From assembly GCA_050741255.1 (NCBI GenBank), contig JBOIEQ010000006.1, forward strand, positions 1 through 61,007: DNA of 61,007 nt, in the 5' to 3' direction. The translations under genes and the position numbers were made by a program. Shown here piece by piece: positions 1 through 7,124 of this stretch. Source of the DNA: CAZXNF01 sp050741255. GTDB lineage: Bacteria; Pseudomonadota; Gammaproteobacteria; Burkholderiales; SG8-41. How positions within the stretch are numbered: position 1 is the stretch's first letter; each line of letters begins with the position of its first letter. A model generated the notes under the pieces. The model was not told the DNA's origin. It was given only the letters and a program-made list of their open reading frames with translations, and searched no databases.

Positions 1-1237
1 GGATGTCGAAGGCCTTGAGTGCCTCGGCCAGCTGGTCGATCGCGGCGTCGCGGGTCGCGGCCTTGACGATCACCTTGGCGATCATCGGGTCGTAGTGCGG
101 CGTGACGTCGCGGCCTTCCGCATAGCCGGTTTCGACCCGGATTGATTTGTCCTGCGGGGGGCGGAACACCGTCAGTTTGCCGGGCGAGGGAAAGAAGTTC
201 TTCGGGTCTTCCGCATACACCCGCGCCTGGATGGCGTGGCCGGTGACCTCGATCTTCGCCGGCAGGATGTCCGCAAGCTTCTCTCCCGCCGACGAGCGTA
301 CCTGCGCGCGGACCAGATCGACGCCGGTCACTTCCTCGGTCACGCCGTGCTCGACCTGCAACCGGGTATTCATTTCGAGGAAATTGAACGAGCCGTCCTC
401 CCCGCGCAGCATTTCCACGGTACCGATGCCGTCGTAGCCCATCTCGCGCAGGATGGCCGCGATCTTATCCGCGGTTGCTTGAATCTCAGCGCGGGGGATG
501 TTGGGCGCCGGCGCCTCCTCGATCACTTTCTGGTTGCGGCGCTGGGTGGAACAGTCGCGCTCGAAGAGGTGCGCGCAACCCCCATGGCGGTCGCCCAGAA
601 TCTGAAACTCCACGTGGCGTGGCTTCTCCAGCAGTTTCTCCAGATAGACCTCGGCGTTGCCGAAACCGCGCGAGGCCATCGACCGCGAACGCTCCACCGC
701 CGCCAGCAGTTCGGCTTCACTCTTGACCGGCAGCATGCCGATCCCACCGCCGCCGCCGGCCGGCTTGACCAGCACGGGATAGCCGATCTTGCCGGCAGCT
801 GCCAGGATGGCCTCGCCCTCCATGGGCAGGACGTCCGAGCCCTGGGTCATCGGCATGCCGTATTCGGCGGCCAGCTCGCGCGCGCGGGTCTTGTGTCCCA
901 TCGCTTCGATCCACTTCGGCGAGGGGCCGATAAAGCGCACGCCCATGGCCTCCACCTTGGCTGCGAAGTCCGCGTTCTCGGACAGGAAGCCGTAGCCGGG
1001 ATGCACGCCGTCGGCGCCGGACTGCCTGATCGCCGCCAGCAGCTTGTCCTGATCGAGATAGGACTCGCGCGCCGGAGAAGGACCGATGGCGTAGGTCTCA
1101 CCAGCCATCTCCAGATAGGGCGCGCCGTAGTCGGCTTCGGAATACACGGCGGCGGATTTGATGCCCATTTCCCACAGCGCGCGCAGGACGCGGGAGGCGA
1201 TGGCGCCACGGTTCGCAACTAAAACTTTCTTGAACAT
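1..1237 (-). CDS. Biotin carboxylase subunit of an acyl-CoA carboxylase (3' end outside window)
   Basis: The protein carboxylates biotin on a carrier protein using ATP and bicarbonate. About 412 residues are visible, beginning MFKKVLVANRGAIASR, and the C-terminus lies beyond the window edge. Family hallmarks are the HPGYGFLSEN segment near residue 79, the glycine-rich ATP-grasp loop PAGGGGGIGM at 159-168, ERDCSTQRRNQK near 226-236, and the active-site block NTRLQVEH at 290-297. The residue after QVEH is Gly; in the E. coli subunit it is Pro. The ATG at 1237 is the first in-frame Met before the conserved N-terminus. It is the last visible gene of a leftward set with two carboxyltransferase genes, separated from them by a 138-bp spacer that holds an inverted repeat. 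Because the end is missing, it is unknown whether a biotin-carrier domain is fused at the C-terminus, as in propionyl- or methylcrotonyl-CoA carboxylase alpha chains. Confidence 0.93.
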   Translation of the reverse strand, partial: MFKKVLVANRGAIASRVLRALWEMGIKSAAVYSEADYGAPYLEMAGETYAIGPSPARESYLDQDKLLAAIRQSGADGVHPGYGFLSENADFAAKVEAMGVRFIGPSPKWIEAMGHKTRARELAAEYGMPMTQGSDVLPMEGEAILAAAGKIGYPVLVKPAGGGGGIGMLPVKSEAELLAAVERSRSMASRGFGNAEVYLEKLLEKPRHVEFQILGDRHGGCAHLFERDCSTQRRNQKVIEEAPAPNIPRAEIQATADKIAAILREMGYDGIGTVEMLRGEDGSFNFLEMNTRLQVEHGVTEEVTGVDLVRAQVRSSAGEKLADILPAKIEVTGHAIQARVYAEDPKNFFPSPGKLTVFRPPQDKSIRVETGYAEGRDVTPHYDPMIAKVIVKAATRDAAIDQLAEALKAFDI

Positions 1238-1250
1238 TTAAATCCTCATG

Positions 1251-1368
1251 TTTGCCGCCAAGACGCCAAGAACGCCAAGGAAGACAAAAGTGGTATCAAA
1301 CCAGAGACAGCACCATAGTTTGTTATTTGTTCTGTATTTTTTGGTGTTCTTGGCGTCTTGGCGGCAAA
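1251..1368. repeat. 28-bp inverted repeat, possible mobile or REP-like hairpin element
   Basis: The arms at 1251-1278 and 1341-1368 are reverse complements with a single mismatch, separated by 62 bases that are much more AT-rich than the surroundings. Each arm is built on a near-periodic GCCAAGA/CGCCAAG theme. The element fills most of the spacer between the carboxyltransferase stop and the biotin carboxylase start, so it would be transcribed within the operon and could fold as a long hairpin. No transposase gene is seen, and no clear target-site duplication is visible. Confidence 0.75.
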
Positions 1369-1375
1369 AATCGCT

Positions 1376-2911
1376 TTAGTAGCTCGTCGGCCAGGCCCGC
1401 ATCAGGTGCTGGCCCACGCCCTTGGTCATGCGCAGCTGGTACACCTCCAGCATGCGGATCAGGTAATCCCGCGTTTCGTGCGGGCGGATCACGGCCTGCG
1501 CCGCGTAGACCGCCGCCAGGCCCCAGACATCGGAGCCCTGTTCGATTTCCGCAAGTTTGTCCTCGAAACCGGGCTCGCCGGGCTTCACGCCGTGCACGAT
1601 CGTGGTCGCGAACTCGGGACTCATGAAGCTGATCTCGGCCGTCGGCCAGGCGGCGACGTCATCGGAATGGCGGCCGCCGCCCATGCAGACGTAGGCGCGG
1701 CCGTAGCTCTTGCGCAGGATCACCGACAGCTTGGGCACGGTGACCAGCGTCGTCGCGTTCATGAAGTTCATGATCTTGCCCGGCGCGCCGGCCTTCTCCG
1801 CTTCCAGGCCGATCTGGAAGCCCGGGGTATCCACGAGCTGGATCAGCGGCACATTGAACGAGTCGCACAGCACCATGAAATCGACGATCTTGCGGCAGGC
1901 GTCGGCATCGAGCGCGCCGCCGCGGTATAGCGGGTTGTTGGCGATGATGCCGACACTCTTGCCGCCCAGCCGCGCGAGCGCGGTGACCGCGCTTTTTCCG
2001 AAACGCGGTTTGATCTCGAACAGCGTGTCCTTGTCGACGATGCAGCGCACGACTTTCTTCATGTCGTAGACCTGCGTGCGGCTCTCGGGCAGGAAGGAGA
2101 AGGCCTTGTCCATGTCCGCCCCCGATCCAGCGGGTATGGGCGCCACCGGGGGCGCTTCGCGGTGATGGCTCGGCAGATAAGAGAGGAATTTCTTGATCAG
2201 GTCGAACACCTCTTCCTCGGTGTCCGCGACCTGGTCCACGAGGCCGGTGGTTTCCGCGTGCAGCCGCCAGCCGCCGAGTGCCTCGAGGTCCACTTTTTCG
2301 TTCAGGGCCATTGACACCAGCCGCGGGCTCGATACCGCGACCGTGGCGCCCTTCTTCATCACCGCGAAATCCGCCTGGCACATGAGCCAGGTCGACGATC
2401 CGAAAGAGGGGCCGAAGGCGGCGGCCGCCATCGGCGTCTCGCGCAGGCGGCGGAACTGGGTATTGTCGTTGCCGAGCAGCACGCCCATGCCGCGCGAACC
2501 CATGGCGTCCGGCAGACGCGCGCCGGTGGACTCGCCGATGACGACGAGCGGCATGCCGCGCTCGGTCGCGACGCGCTTCATGTGGCCGACCTTCTTGCCG
2601 TTGGTCGCACTGGTGGAAGCGCCCTTGACCGTGAAGTCGTTGACGACGATGGCAACGTCGCGGCCGTGGATCTTCGCGTAACCCGCAAGCTTGCCGTCGG
2701 TCTGCGTTTCGTCCGCTTCGTCCGGGTAAACGCCGGAGCTGCCGAACAAGCCCGATTCGAGGAAGGAGTCCGGATCCGCGAGATAGGCGATCCGTTCGCG
2801 CGCGGTCCAGTCGCCGCGCGCCTTGCGCCTGGCGTTCTTTTCCTCGCCGCCGCCGGCCAGCGCCTTCGCGCGCCGCGCTTCGTACTCCGCCATCAATGCT
2901 TCGAATGCCAT
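1376..2911 (-). CDS. Acyl-CoA carboxylase carboxyltransferase (beta) subunit, copy A
   Basis: A 511-residue carboxyltransferase of the propionyl/acetyl-CoA carboxylase beta family, which moves CO2 between carboxybiotin and an acyl-CoA. The N-terminal crotonase-like half contains GESTGARLP at residues 127-135. The C-terminal half contains GIIANNPLYRGGALD at 321-335 and VDTPGFQIG at 360-368, the oxyanion-hole and CoA-binding regions of the family, and the protein ends in WPTSY. Length is normal. It begins 13 bases after the next carboxyltransferase gene ends, so the two are probably co-transcribed. It resembles the copy at 10163-11698 in length and in its terminal KGVGQHL...WPTSY motif more than it resembles its immediate neighbour. 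Substrate specificity cannot be assigned. Confidence 0.92.
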   Translation of the reverse strand: MAFEALMAEYEARRAKALAGGGEEKNARRKARGDWTARERIAYLADPDSFLESGLFGSSGVYPDEADETQTDGKLAGYAKIHGRDVAIVVNDFTVKGASTSATNGKKVGHMKRVATERGMPLVVIGESTGARLPDAMGSRGMGVLLGNDNTQFRRLRETPMAAAAFGPSFGSSTWLMCQADFAVMKKGATVAVSSPRLVSMALNEKVDLEALGGWRLHAETTGLVDQVADTEEEVFDLIKKFLSYLPSHHREAPPVAPIPAGSGADMDKAFSFLPESRTQVYDMKKVVRCIVDKDTLFEIKPRFGKSAVTALARLGGKSVGIIANNPLYRGGALDADACRKIVDFMVLCDSFNVPLIQLVDTPGFQIGLEAEKAGAPGKIMNFMNATTLVTVPKLSVILRKSYGRAYVCMGGGRHSDDVAAWPTAEISFMSPEFATTIVHGVKPGEPGFEDKLAEIEQGSDVWGLAAVYAAQAVIRPHETRDYLIRMLEVYQLRMTKGVGQHLMRAWPTSY

Positions 2912-2924
2912 GTGTCGCTTTCGA

Positions 2925-4493
2925 TCAGGGTCGGACGCCGGTCCGGGATTTGGGGCCGACGCGGGTTTGCATGCCGGGCCAGGCCGCGTCGATGAACTGG
3001 CACAGGTAGGGCCGCGTCTCGCGCGGATCGATCAGGTCCTCGACCGCGAAGGCCTCGGCGGTGCGGAACGGCGAGGTGTACGCGCGCACCTCGGCCTCGA
3101 TCTCGGCTTCCCGGGCCTTGGGATCCGGCGCCGCTTCGATCTCGCGCCGGAATGCGGCCTTCACGCCGCCCTCGATGGGCAGCGAGCCCCATTCCGCGGA
3201 CGGCCAGGCGATCTTGAAGTTGAGCCCCGCGCGGTCGATCGTGCTGCCGCCCGCCATGCCGTAGCACTTGCGCACGACGACGGTGAACACCGGAACGGTG
3301 AGCTGCATGTTGAGATAGCGCCCCTGCATGCCGATACGCAGCATGCCGGCCGCCTCCGACTCGAGGCCGATCTGGAAGCCGGGTACATCGTCGAGGAAGA
3401 TCAGCGGAATGTTGAACGTGTCGCAGAGTTCGGTGAAGTGAATCTGCTTGCGTGCCGCCTTGACGTCGATGATGCCGCCGAACATCGGATTGTTGGCGAT
3501 GAGGCCGACCACCTTGCCGTGCATGCGCGCAAGGCAGGTCACCGCGGCGCGGCCGAAGGTGGGCTGAATTTCGAACACCGAATCGCGGTCGACGAGCAGG
3601 GCGATCAGCTTGCGCACATCGTACGGCTGGCGCGGGTTGCGCGGGATGATGGAGGCCAGCGCGTCCTCGCAGCGGTCCACCGGGTCGCTGGTATCACCCA
3701 CCGGCGGCAGCTCCCACACATTGGACGGCATATAGGACAGGAAGCGCCGGATCATCGCGAGGCATTCATCTTCGGATTCCGCCGCATTGTCGATGGTGCC
3801 GGCGGTATCCACGGCCATCTTCGCGCCGCCCAGTTCTTCCTTGTGCACCTTCGTGCCGAAGGCGCGCTCGACCACCGGCGGACCGGCGGCGAAGATCTGG
3901 CTCGTGCCGCGCACCATCACCGACCAGTGGGCGAGAATCGCGCGGCCCGAGGGACCGCCGGCCGCAGTGCCCATGACCGCGCTCACGACGGGCACCAGGC
4001 CGAGCAGTTCGACCGAACGCTCGAAGCCGTCCTGGCCGGAGCCGGGAAATGTCGCGTGGCCGCGCCGCTCGAGCGACGTCACGCTGCCGCCCACACCATC
4101 GATCAGGTTGACGAGGGGAATGCGGTAGAGCTTGGCGAGGTCTTCGATGAAACCACCCTGTCCGCCCTTGCGGCGGCCCCCGCCATAACCGGCGCCGCCC
4201 TTGATCGTGTAATCCTCGCCGCCAACGGCGACGGGCCGGCCGTCGATGCGCCCGATGCCACAGACGTATGGCGCGGGCGTGAAGGTCTTGAGCTTGCCGG
4301 TATCGTCGTAGGCGGCCTTGCCCGCGAGCTGACCGACTTCGCGGAAGCTGCCGGTATCCAGCAGCCGGCCGACCCGCTCACGCACGGTGAGCTTGCCTTC
4401 GGCGTGGTGGCGCGCGACGGCCGCTTCGCCGCCACATTGCGCCGCCAGGGCACGCCGCCGCGTGATGTCCTCGATTTCCGCCTGCCAGCTCAT
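2925..4493 (-). CDS. Acyl-CoA carboxylase carboxyltransferase (beta) subunit, divergent copy B
   Basis: A 522-residue carboxyltransferase, the first gene of the leftward carboxylase operon. It shows the N-half family segment GEDYTIKGGAGY, the C-half NNPMFGGIIDVKAARK and the DDVPGFQIG motif. The C-terminus (SRTGVRP) differs from the WPTSY ending of the other two copies. The start is set at the ATG followed by SWQAEIEDITRR, because GGAGGAAA lies just upstream. An upstream in-frame extension of 16 codons would overlap the putative promoter. Two different full-length beta subunits side by side suggest either a mixed-subunit carboxyltransferase or two enzymes sharing one biotin carboxylase. The latter is inference. 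Confidence 0.92.
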   Translation of the reverse strand: MSWQAEIEDITRRRALAAQCGGEAAVARHHAEGKLTVRERVGRLLDTGSFREVGQLAGKAAYDDTGKLKTFTPAPYVCGIGRIDGRPVAVGGEDYTIKGGAGYGGGRRKGGQGGFIEDLAKLYRIPLVNLIDGVGGSVTSLERRGHATFPGSGQDGFERSVELLGLVPVVSAVMGTAAGGPSGRAILAHWSVMVRGTSQIFAAGPPVVERAFGTKVHKEELGGAKMAVDTAGTIDNAAESEDECLAMIRRFLSYMPSNVWELPPVGDTSDPVDRCEDALASIIPRNPRQPYDVRKLIALLVDRDSVFEIQPTFGRAAVTCLARMHGKVVGLIANNPMFGGIIDVKAARKQIHFTELCDTFNIPLIFLDDVPGFQIGLESEAAGMLRIGMQGRYLNMQLTVPVFTVVVRKCYGMAGGSTIDRAGLNFKIAWPSAEWGSLPIEGGVKAAFRREIEAAPDPKAREAEIEAEVRAYTSPFRTAEAFAVEDLIDPRETRPYLCQFIDAAWPGMQTRVGPKSRTGVRP

Positions 4494-4521
4494 CTGGCTT
4501 TCCTCCAGGCCCGGGAGGCGC

Positions 4522-4551
4522 ATTCTGGCATCGGCTCTCATATGTCGTCAA
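4522..4551 (-). promoter_or_regulatory. Candidate sigma-70 promoter for the leftward carboxylase operon
   Basis: On the minus strand, TTGACG (complement of 4546-4551) is followed after 18 bases by CAGAAT (complement of 4522-4527). These match the consensus at five and four of six positions. Transcription would start near 4515, about 20 bases ahead of the ATG at 4493. This is a sequence match only. Confidence 0.45.
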
Positions 4552-4555
4552 TAAG

Positions 4556-4567
4556 ATTGTTGACAAT
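4556..4567. promoter_or_regulatory. Palindromic operator candidate for the GntR/FCD regulator
   Basis: ATTGTTGACAAT is a perfect inverted repeat (ATTGT/ACAAT around a two-base centre) in the 95-bp divergent spacer between the regulator and the carboxylase operon. Short inverted repeats of this kind are typical of FadR/FCD-subfamily operators. It contains a TTGACA (4560-4565) that would serve as the -35 box of the regulator gene, and it lies 4 bases upstream of the -35 box of the leftward operon. A bound dimer could therefore repress both directions. Confidence 0.5.
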
Positions 4568-4588
4568 AAGACACTGCGGGCTTAGCGT

Positions 4589-5323
4589 ATGGGCATGGAA
4601 TCCATCGTTGGCGGCCCCGTTTCCGTGCCGGAATGGCCCGCGGCCTCGCCGCAGGCGCTGACGCAGTCGCTGCCCGAGCAGATCGCCGCGCAGCTCTCCG
4701 CGCGCATCGTGGGCGGCATTTACGCGCCCGGCCAGCGCATCCTCGAGCAGACGATCGCGGCGGAGTTCGCGGTCAGCCGCGGCCCGGTGCGCGAGGCCCT
4801 GCGGCTGCTGGAAAAGGACGGCCTGCTGATCATCCTGGCCCGGCGCGGCGCGCAGGTGACCAAACCGTCGATCGCCGAGGTGAAGGAGATCTTCGACATC
4901 CGTGCGGTGCTGAACGGTGTGCGCGACCGCGGCATCGCCGAAGACCCGGAGCGTGCGCGGCTGCTGCCGTCGCTGGAAGCGGAGGTGGGGCTGCTGGAAA
5001 AATATGCCCGCGACACGAAGCGCGGCAAGGACTACGTGGACACGGTGTTCCGCATCAACCGCATGTTGACCGCAGCCTCACGCAATCACCGACTGCAGAG
5101 CATCCTCGATTCGCTGGCGCTGCAGACGCTGCGCTACTCGCGGCTGGGGCTCGCCACGCCGGACCGCCGGCGGCAGTCGGTGGAGCACTGGCAGAAGCTC
5201 GTAGAGGCGATCCGCAACGGCAACGGCGAGACCGCGCAGAAGATCGCCGAGCAAAGGGTGCTGGATTCGCGCGACGCGGCGATCCGCGCGCTGGAAAAAC
5301 AGAGTGGTGCGGAAAAGGCTTAG
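4589..5323 (+). CDS. GntR-family transcriptional regulator, FCD subfamily
   Basis: A 244-residue regulator. The N-terminal winged helix-turn-helix includes QIAAQLSARIVGGIYAPGQRI, then AAEFAVSRGPVREALRLLEKDGLL and RRGAQVT, the classic GntR signature. The C-terminal helical FCD ligand domain starts near IAEVKEIFDIRAVL. In the FCD domain the usual FHR motif reads INR, so one metal/ligand-site His may be absent. It is divergently transcribed from the carboxylase operon and is probably its local, ligand-responsive repressor, also self-regulating through the palindrome overlapping its -35 box. Two start codons are possible, 4589 and 4595. A -10-like TAGCGT at 4583-4588, 17 bases from the -35, would make the second start almost leaderless. 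Its last four bases overlap the end of the opposing biotin carrier gene. Confidence 0.92.
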   Translation: MGMESIVGGPVSVPEWPAASPQALTQSLPEQIAAQLSARIVGGIYAPGQRILEQTIAAEFAVSRGPVREALRLLEKDGLLIILARRGAQVTKPSIAEVKEIFDIRAVLNGVRDRGIAEDPERARLLPSLEAEVGLLEKYARDTKRGKDYVDTVFRINRMLTAASRNHRLQSILDSLALQTLRYSRLGLATPDRRRQSVEHWQKLVEAIRNGNGETAQKIAEQRVLDSRDAAIRALEKQSGAEKA

Positions 5324-5541
5324 CCGTCGATGACGGCGACGACCTGGCCCTCGGCGACCGGGTCTTTTTCCTTCACGCGGATTTCCAGCACGGTGCCGCC
5401 GTCCTCGGTGATGACGGGGATTTCCATCTTCATGGACTCGATCACGATCAGGATGTCGCCCGATTCGACCTTGTCGCCGGGCTTGGATTTCAGCTGCCAC
5501 ACGGTGCCGGTGATTTCGGACTTGATCTCGATCTTGGCCAT
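5320..5541 (-). CDS. Free-standing biotin carboxyl carrier protein (biotinyl domain only)
   Basis: At 73 residues this is a bare biotinyl/lipoyl-attachment domain. The biotinylation site is the Lys in ESMKMEIP (about residue 37), followed by the usual GTVLEIRVKEKDPV turn. It lacks the Pro/Ala-rich N-terminal linker of canonical AccB (about 150 residues). GGAGGGAAG precedes the ATG. It presumably carries CO2 between the biotin carboxylase and one or more of the carboxyltransferases encoded nearby. It is physically cut off from that operon by the oppositely oriented regulator gene, with which it shares a four-base stop-codon overlap. It must therefore have its own promoter in the 108-bp spacer before the enoyl-CoA hydratase gene. 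Confidence 0.93.
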   Translation of the reverse strand: MAKIEIKSEITGTVWQLKSKPGDKVESGDILIVIESMKMEIPVITEDGGTVLEIRVKEKDPVAEGQVVAVIDG

Positions 5542-5649
5542 GCGATCTTCCCTCCGGTACGCTGCGAATGAGCAAATGAGTATAGCACCGCGCCTTCACC
5601 CGGCCGCCCGACGCGGCTACCATTACGGTCTTGCCCACAGGAAACCCCC

Positions 5650-6453
5650 ATGACGCTACCGACCCTCAAGGAATCCACGCTCACGTTCGACGCGCGCGTG
5701 GCCGTACTGACGTTCAATCGCGACGACGTGCGCAACGCGCTCACCGGCACCGAGATCGCGGGCGACATCGTCTCCACCGTCGCCTGGTGCAACGACACCA
5801 ACGACGTCTCCGTGCTGGTCATCACCGGCGCCGGCAGTGCGTTCTCCGCCGGGGGCAACATCAAGACCATGAGCCAGCGCGCGAAGGGCCCCGCGTTCGA
5901 ACTGCAGCAGAACTACAAGAAGGGCGTGCAGCGCATCCCGCGCGCGTTGCAGACTTGCGACGTGCCCGTGATCGCCGCCGTGAACGGCCCGGCGATCGGC
6001 GCCGGCTTCGACCTCGCGAACATGTGCGACATCCGCATCGGCTCGACCAACGCGCAGTTCGGCGAGACTTTCGCCAACCTGGGGCTGATCGCCGGCGACG
6101 GCGGCGCGCTGTTCCTGACGCGCATCGTCGGCGCGCAACGGGCGGCCGAGCTCACATTCACCGGACGCATCGTCAAGGCGGAGGAGGCGAAGGCGCTGGG
6201 CATATTGCTGGAAGTTACCGAGCCCGATGCCTTGCTGGCGCGCGCGAAGGAACTCGCCGCGAAGATCGCCGCCAAGCCGCCCCTCGCGCTGCGCTACGCG
6301 AAGCGCCTGCTGAAGCTCGCCGAACACCAGCAGGTGGACGAGCATCTCGAGGCCAGCGCGGCGTACCAGGCGATCTGCCACAAGACCGACGACCATCAGG
6401 AAGCGCTGACCGCGTTTTTCGAGAAGCGCGCGGGCAAGTTTCAGGGTCGCTGA
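5650..6453 (+). CDS. Enoyl-CoA hydratase/isomerase (crotonase) family protein
   Basis: A 267-residue crotonase-fold enzyme acting on acyl-CoA thioesters. The oxyanion-hole segments are AFSAGGNIKTM and NGPAIGAGFDLANMCDIRI. The segment FANLGLIAGDGG has Asp in place of the usual second residue of GAGG, and a Phe where classical hydratases carry the second catalytic Glu (PEVKLG-type). It thus belongs to the GDGG subgroup, whose reactions vary, and I would not assign it simply as a trans-2-enoyl-CoA hydratase. AGGAAA precedes the ATG. Its TGA overlaps the ATG of the next gene, so the two are translationally coupled. Its place beside acyl-CoA carboxylase genes fits a CoA-thioester degradation pathway. 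Confidence 0.88.
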   Translation: MTLPTLKESTLTFDARVAVLTFNRDDVRNALTGTEIAGDIVSTVAWCNDTNDVSVLVITGAGSAFSAGGNIKTMSQRAKGPAFELQQNYKKGVQRIPRALQTCDVPVIAAVNGPAIGAGFDLANMCDIRIGSTNAQFGETFANLGLIAGDGGALFLTRIVGAQRAAELTFTGRIVKAEEAKALGILLEVTEPDALLARAKELAAKIAAKPPLALRYAKRLLKLAEHQQVDEHLEASAAYQAICHKTDDHQEALTAFFEKRAGKFQGR

Positions 6454-7124
6454 TGCGGCTCGTCGCGGCCTGCCTGCTCGCGGCGTTCACCTGCGCCCCG
6501 GTCACGACGCAGGCGCAGGTGCGCAAGCTCGAACCGGTGGACGAGGGTGCTGCCGATCCGACGTGGCAGCAGTTCAGGAACCGGCTGATGGCGGCGCTCG
6601 AACGCAAGGACGCGAAGGCCGTACTCGGCACGCTCGATCCCAAGGTCCGCAACGGCGAGGGACGACCCGACGGCGTGGCGGAATTCCGCAAGGCTTGGGA
6701 TTTCGACAAGAACCCGGGATCGCTGTACACGGAACTGCGGCGGCTGCTGTCGCTCGGCAGCGTCTACGTAAGGGAAGAGAAGAAACCCGCCGCACTGTGC
6801 GCGCCGTACGTGACCTTCAAATGGCCGGATGACGTGGACCCGCTGAATCACGGCGCGGTGCTGGTGCGCGACGCGCTGGTCAAGACGAAGCCCGGCAATC
6901 GCTCCGACACCGTCACGACCCTGGGCCACGACCTCGTCGAGGTCACCGACTGGGAGATCGTCGACGAGGATCCCAAATCGCCGCAGAAGTGGGTGAAGAT
7001 CGTGACCCGGGCCGGGCCGGGCTACCTGCCGGAAGAACAGGTGCGCAGCGCGGTGGAGCACCGCGCCTGTTTCCGGCGCGGCGCCAACGGCTGGCGCATG
7101 ATCGTGTTGCTGTCCGGAGAATGA
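6453..7124 (+). CDS. Exported protein of unknown function with possible SH3-like domain
   Basis: A 223-residue protein not recognised as a named family. The first ~23 residues (MRLVAACLLAAFTCAPVTTQAQ) form a clear Sec signal peptide, probably cleaved after AQA or TQA. The C-terminal third has the rhythm of a bacterial SH3 domain: an ALVKTKPG...VTTLGHDLVEVTDW stretch, a WVKI strand, and GYLPEEQV like the G-Y-V-x-x-x-x-V ending. I rate that assignment as tentative. It starts inside the stop codon of the enoyl-CoA hydratase gene and its own end overlaps the following gene by four bases (ATGA), so the three form one translational unit. The periplasmic location implied here is odd next to a cytoplasmic CoA enzyme. 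Confidence 0.75.
   Translation: MRLVAACLLAAFTCAPVTTQAQVRKLEPVDEGAADPTWQQFRNRLMAALERKDAKAVLGTLDPKVRNGEGRPDGVAEFRKAWDFDKNPGSLYTELRRLLSLGSVYVREEKKPAALCAPYVTFKWPDDVDPLNHGAVLVRDALVKTKPGNRSDTVTTLGHDLVEVTDWEIVDEDPKSPQKWVKIVTRAGPGYLPEEQVRSAVEHRACFRRGANGWRMIVLLSGE

Noticed and set aside
236..1222. Long rightward open frame opposite the biotin carboxylase
   Set aside because: It is a mirror frame produced by high-GC coding on the other strand; the minus frame has complete biotin carboxylase motifs.
2823..4661. 612-codon rightward open frame across the carboxyltransferase gene and the divergent promoter
   Set aside because: It would run through the regulator start and promoter region, and its composition is that of a complementary-strand artefact.
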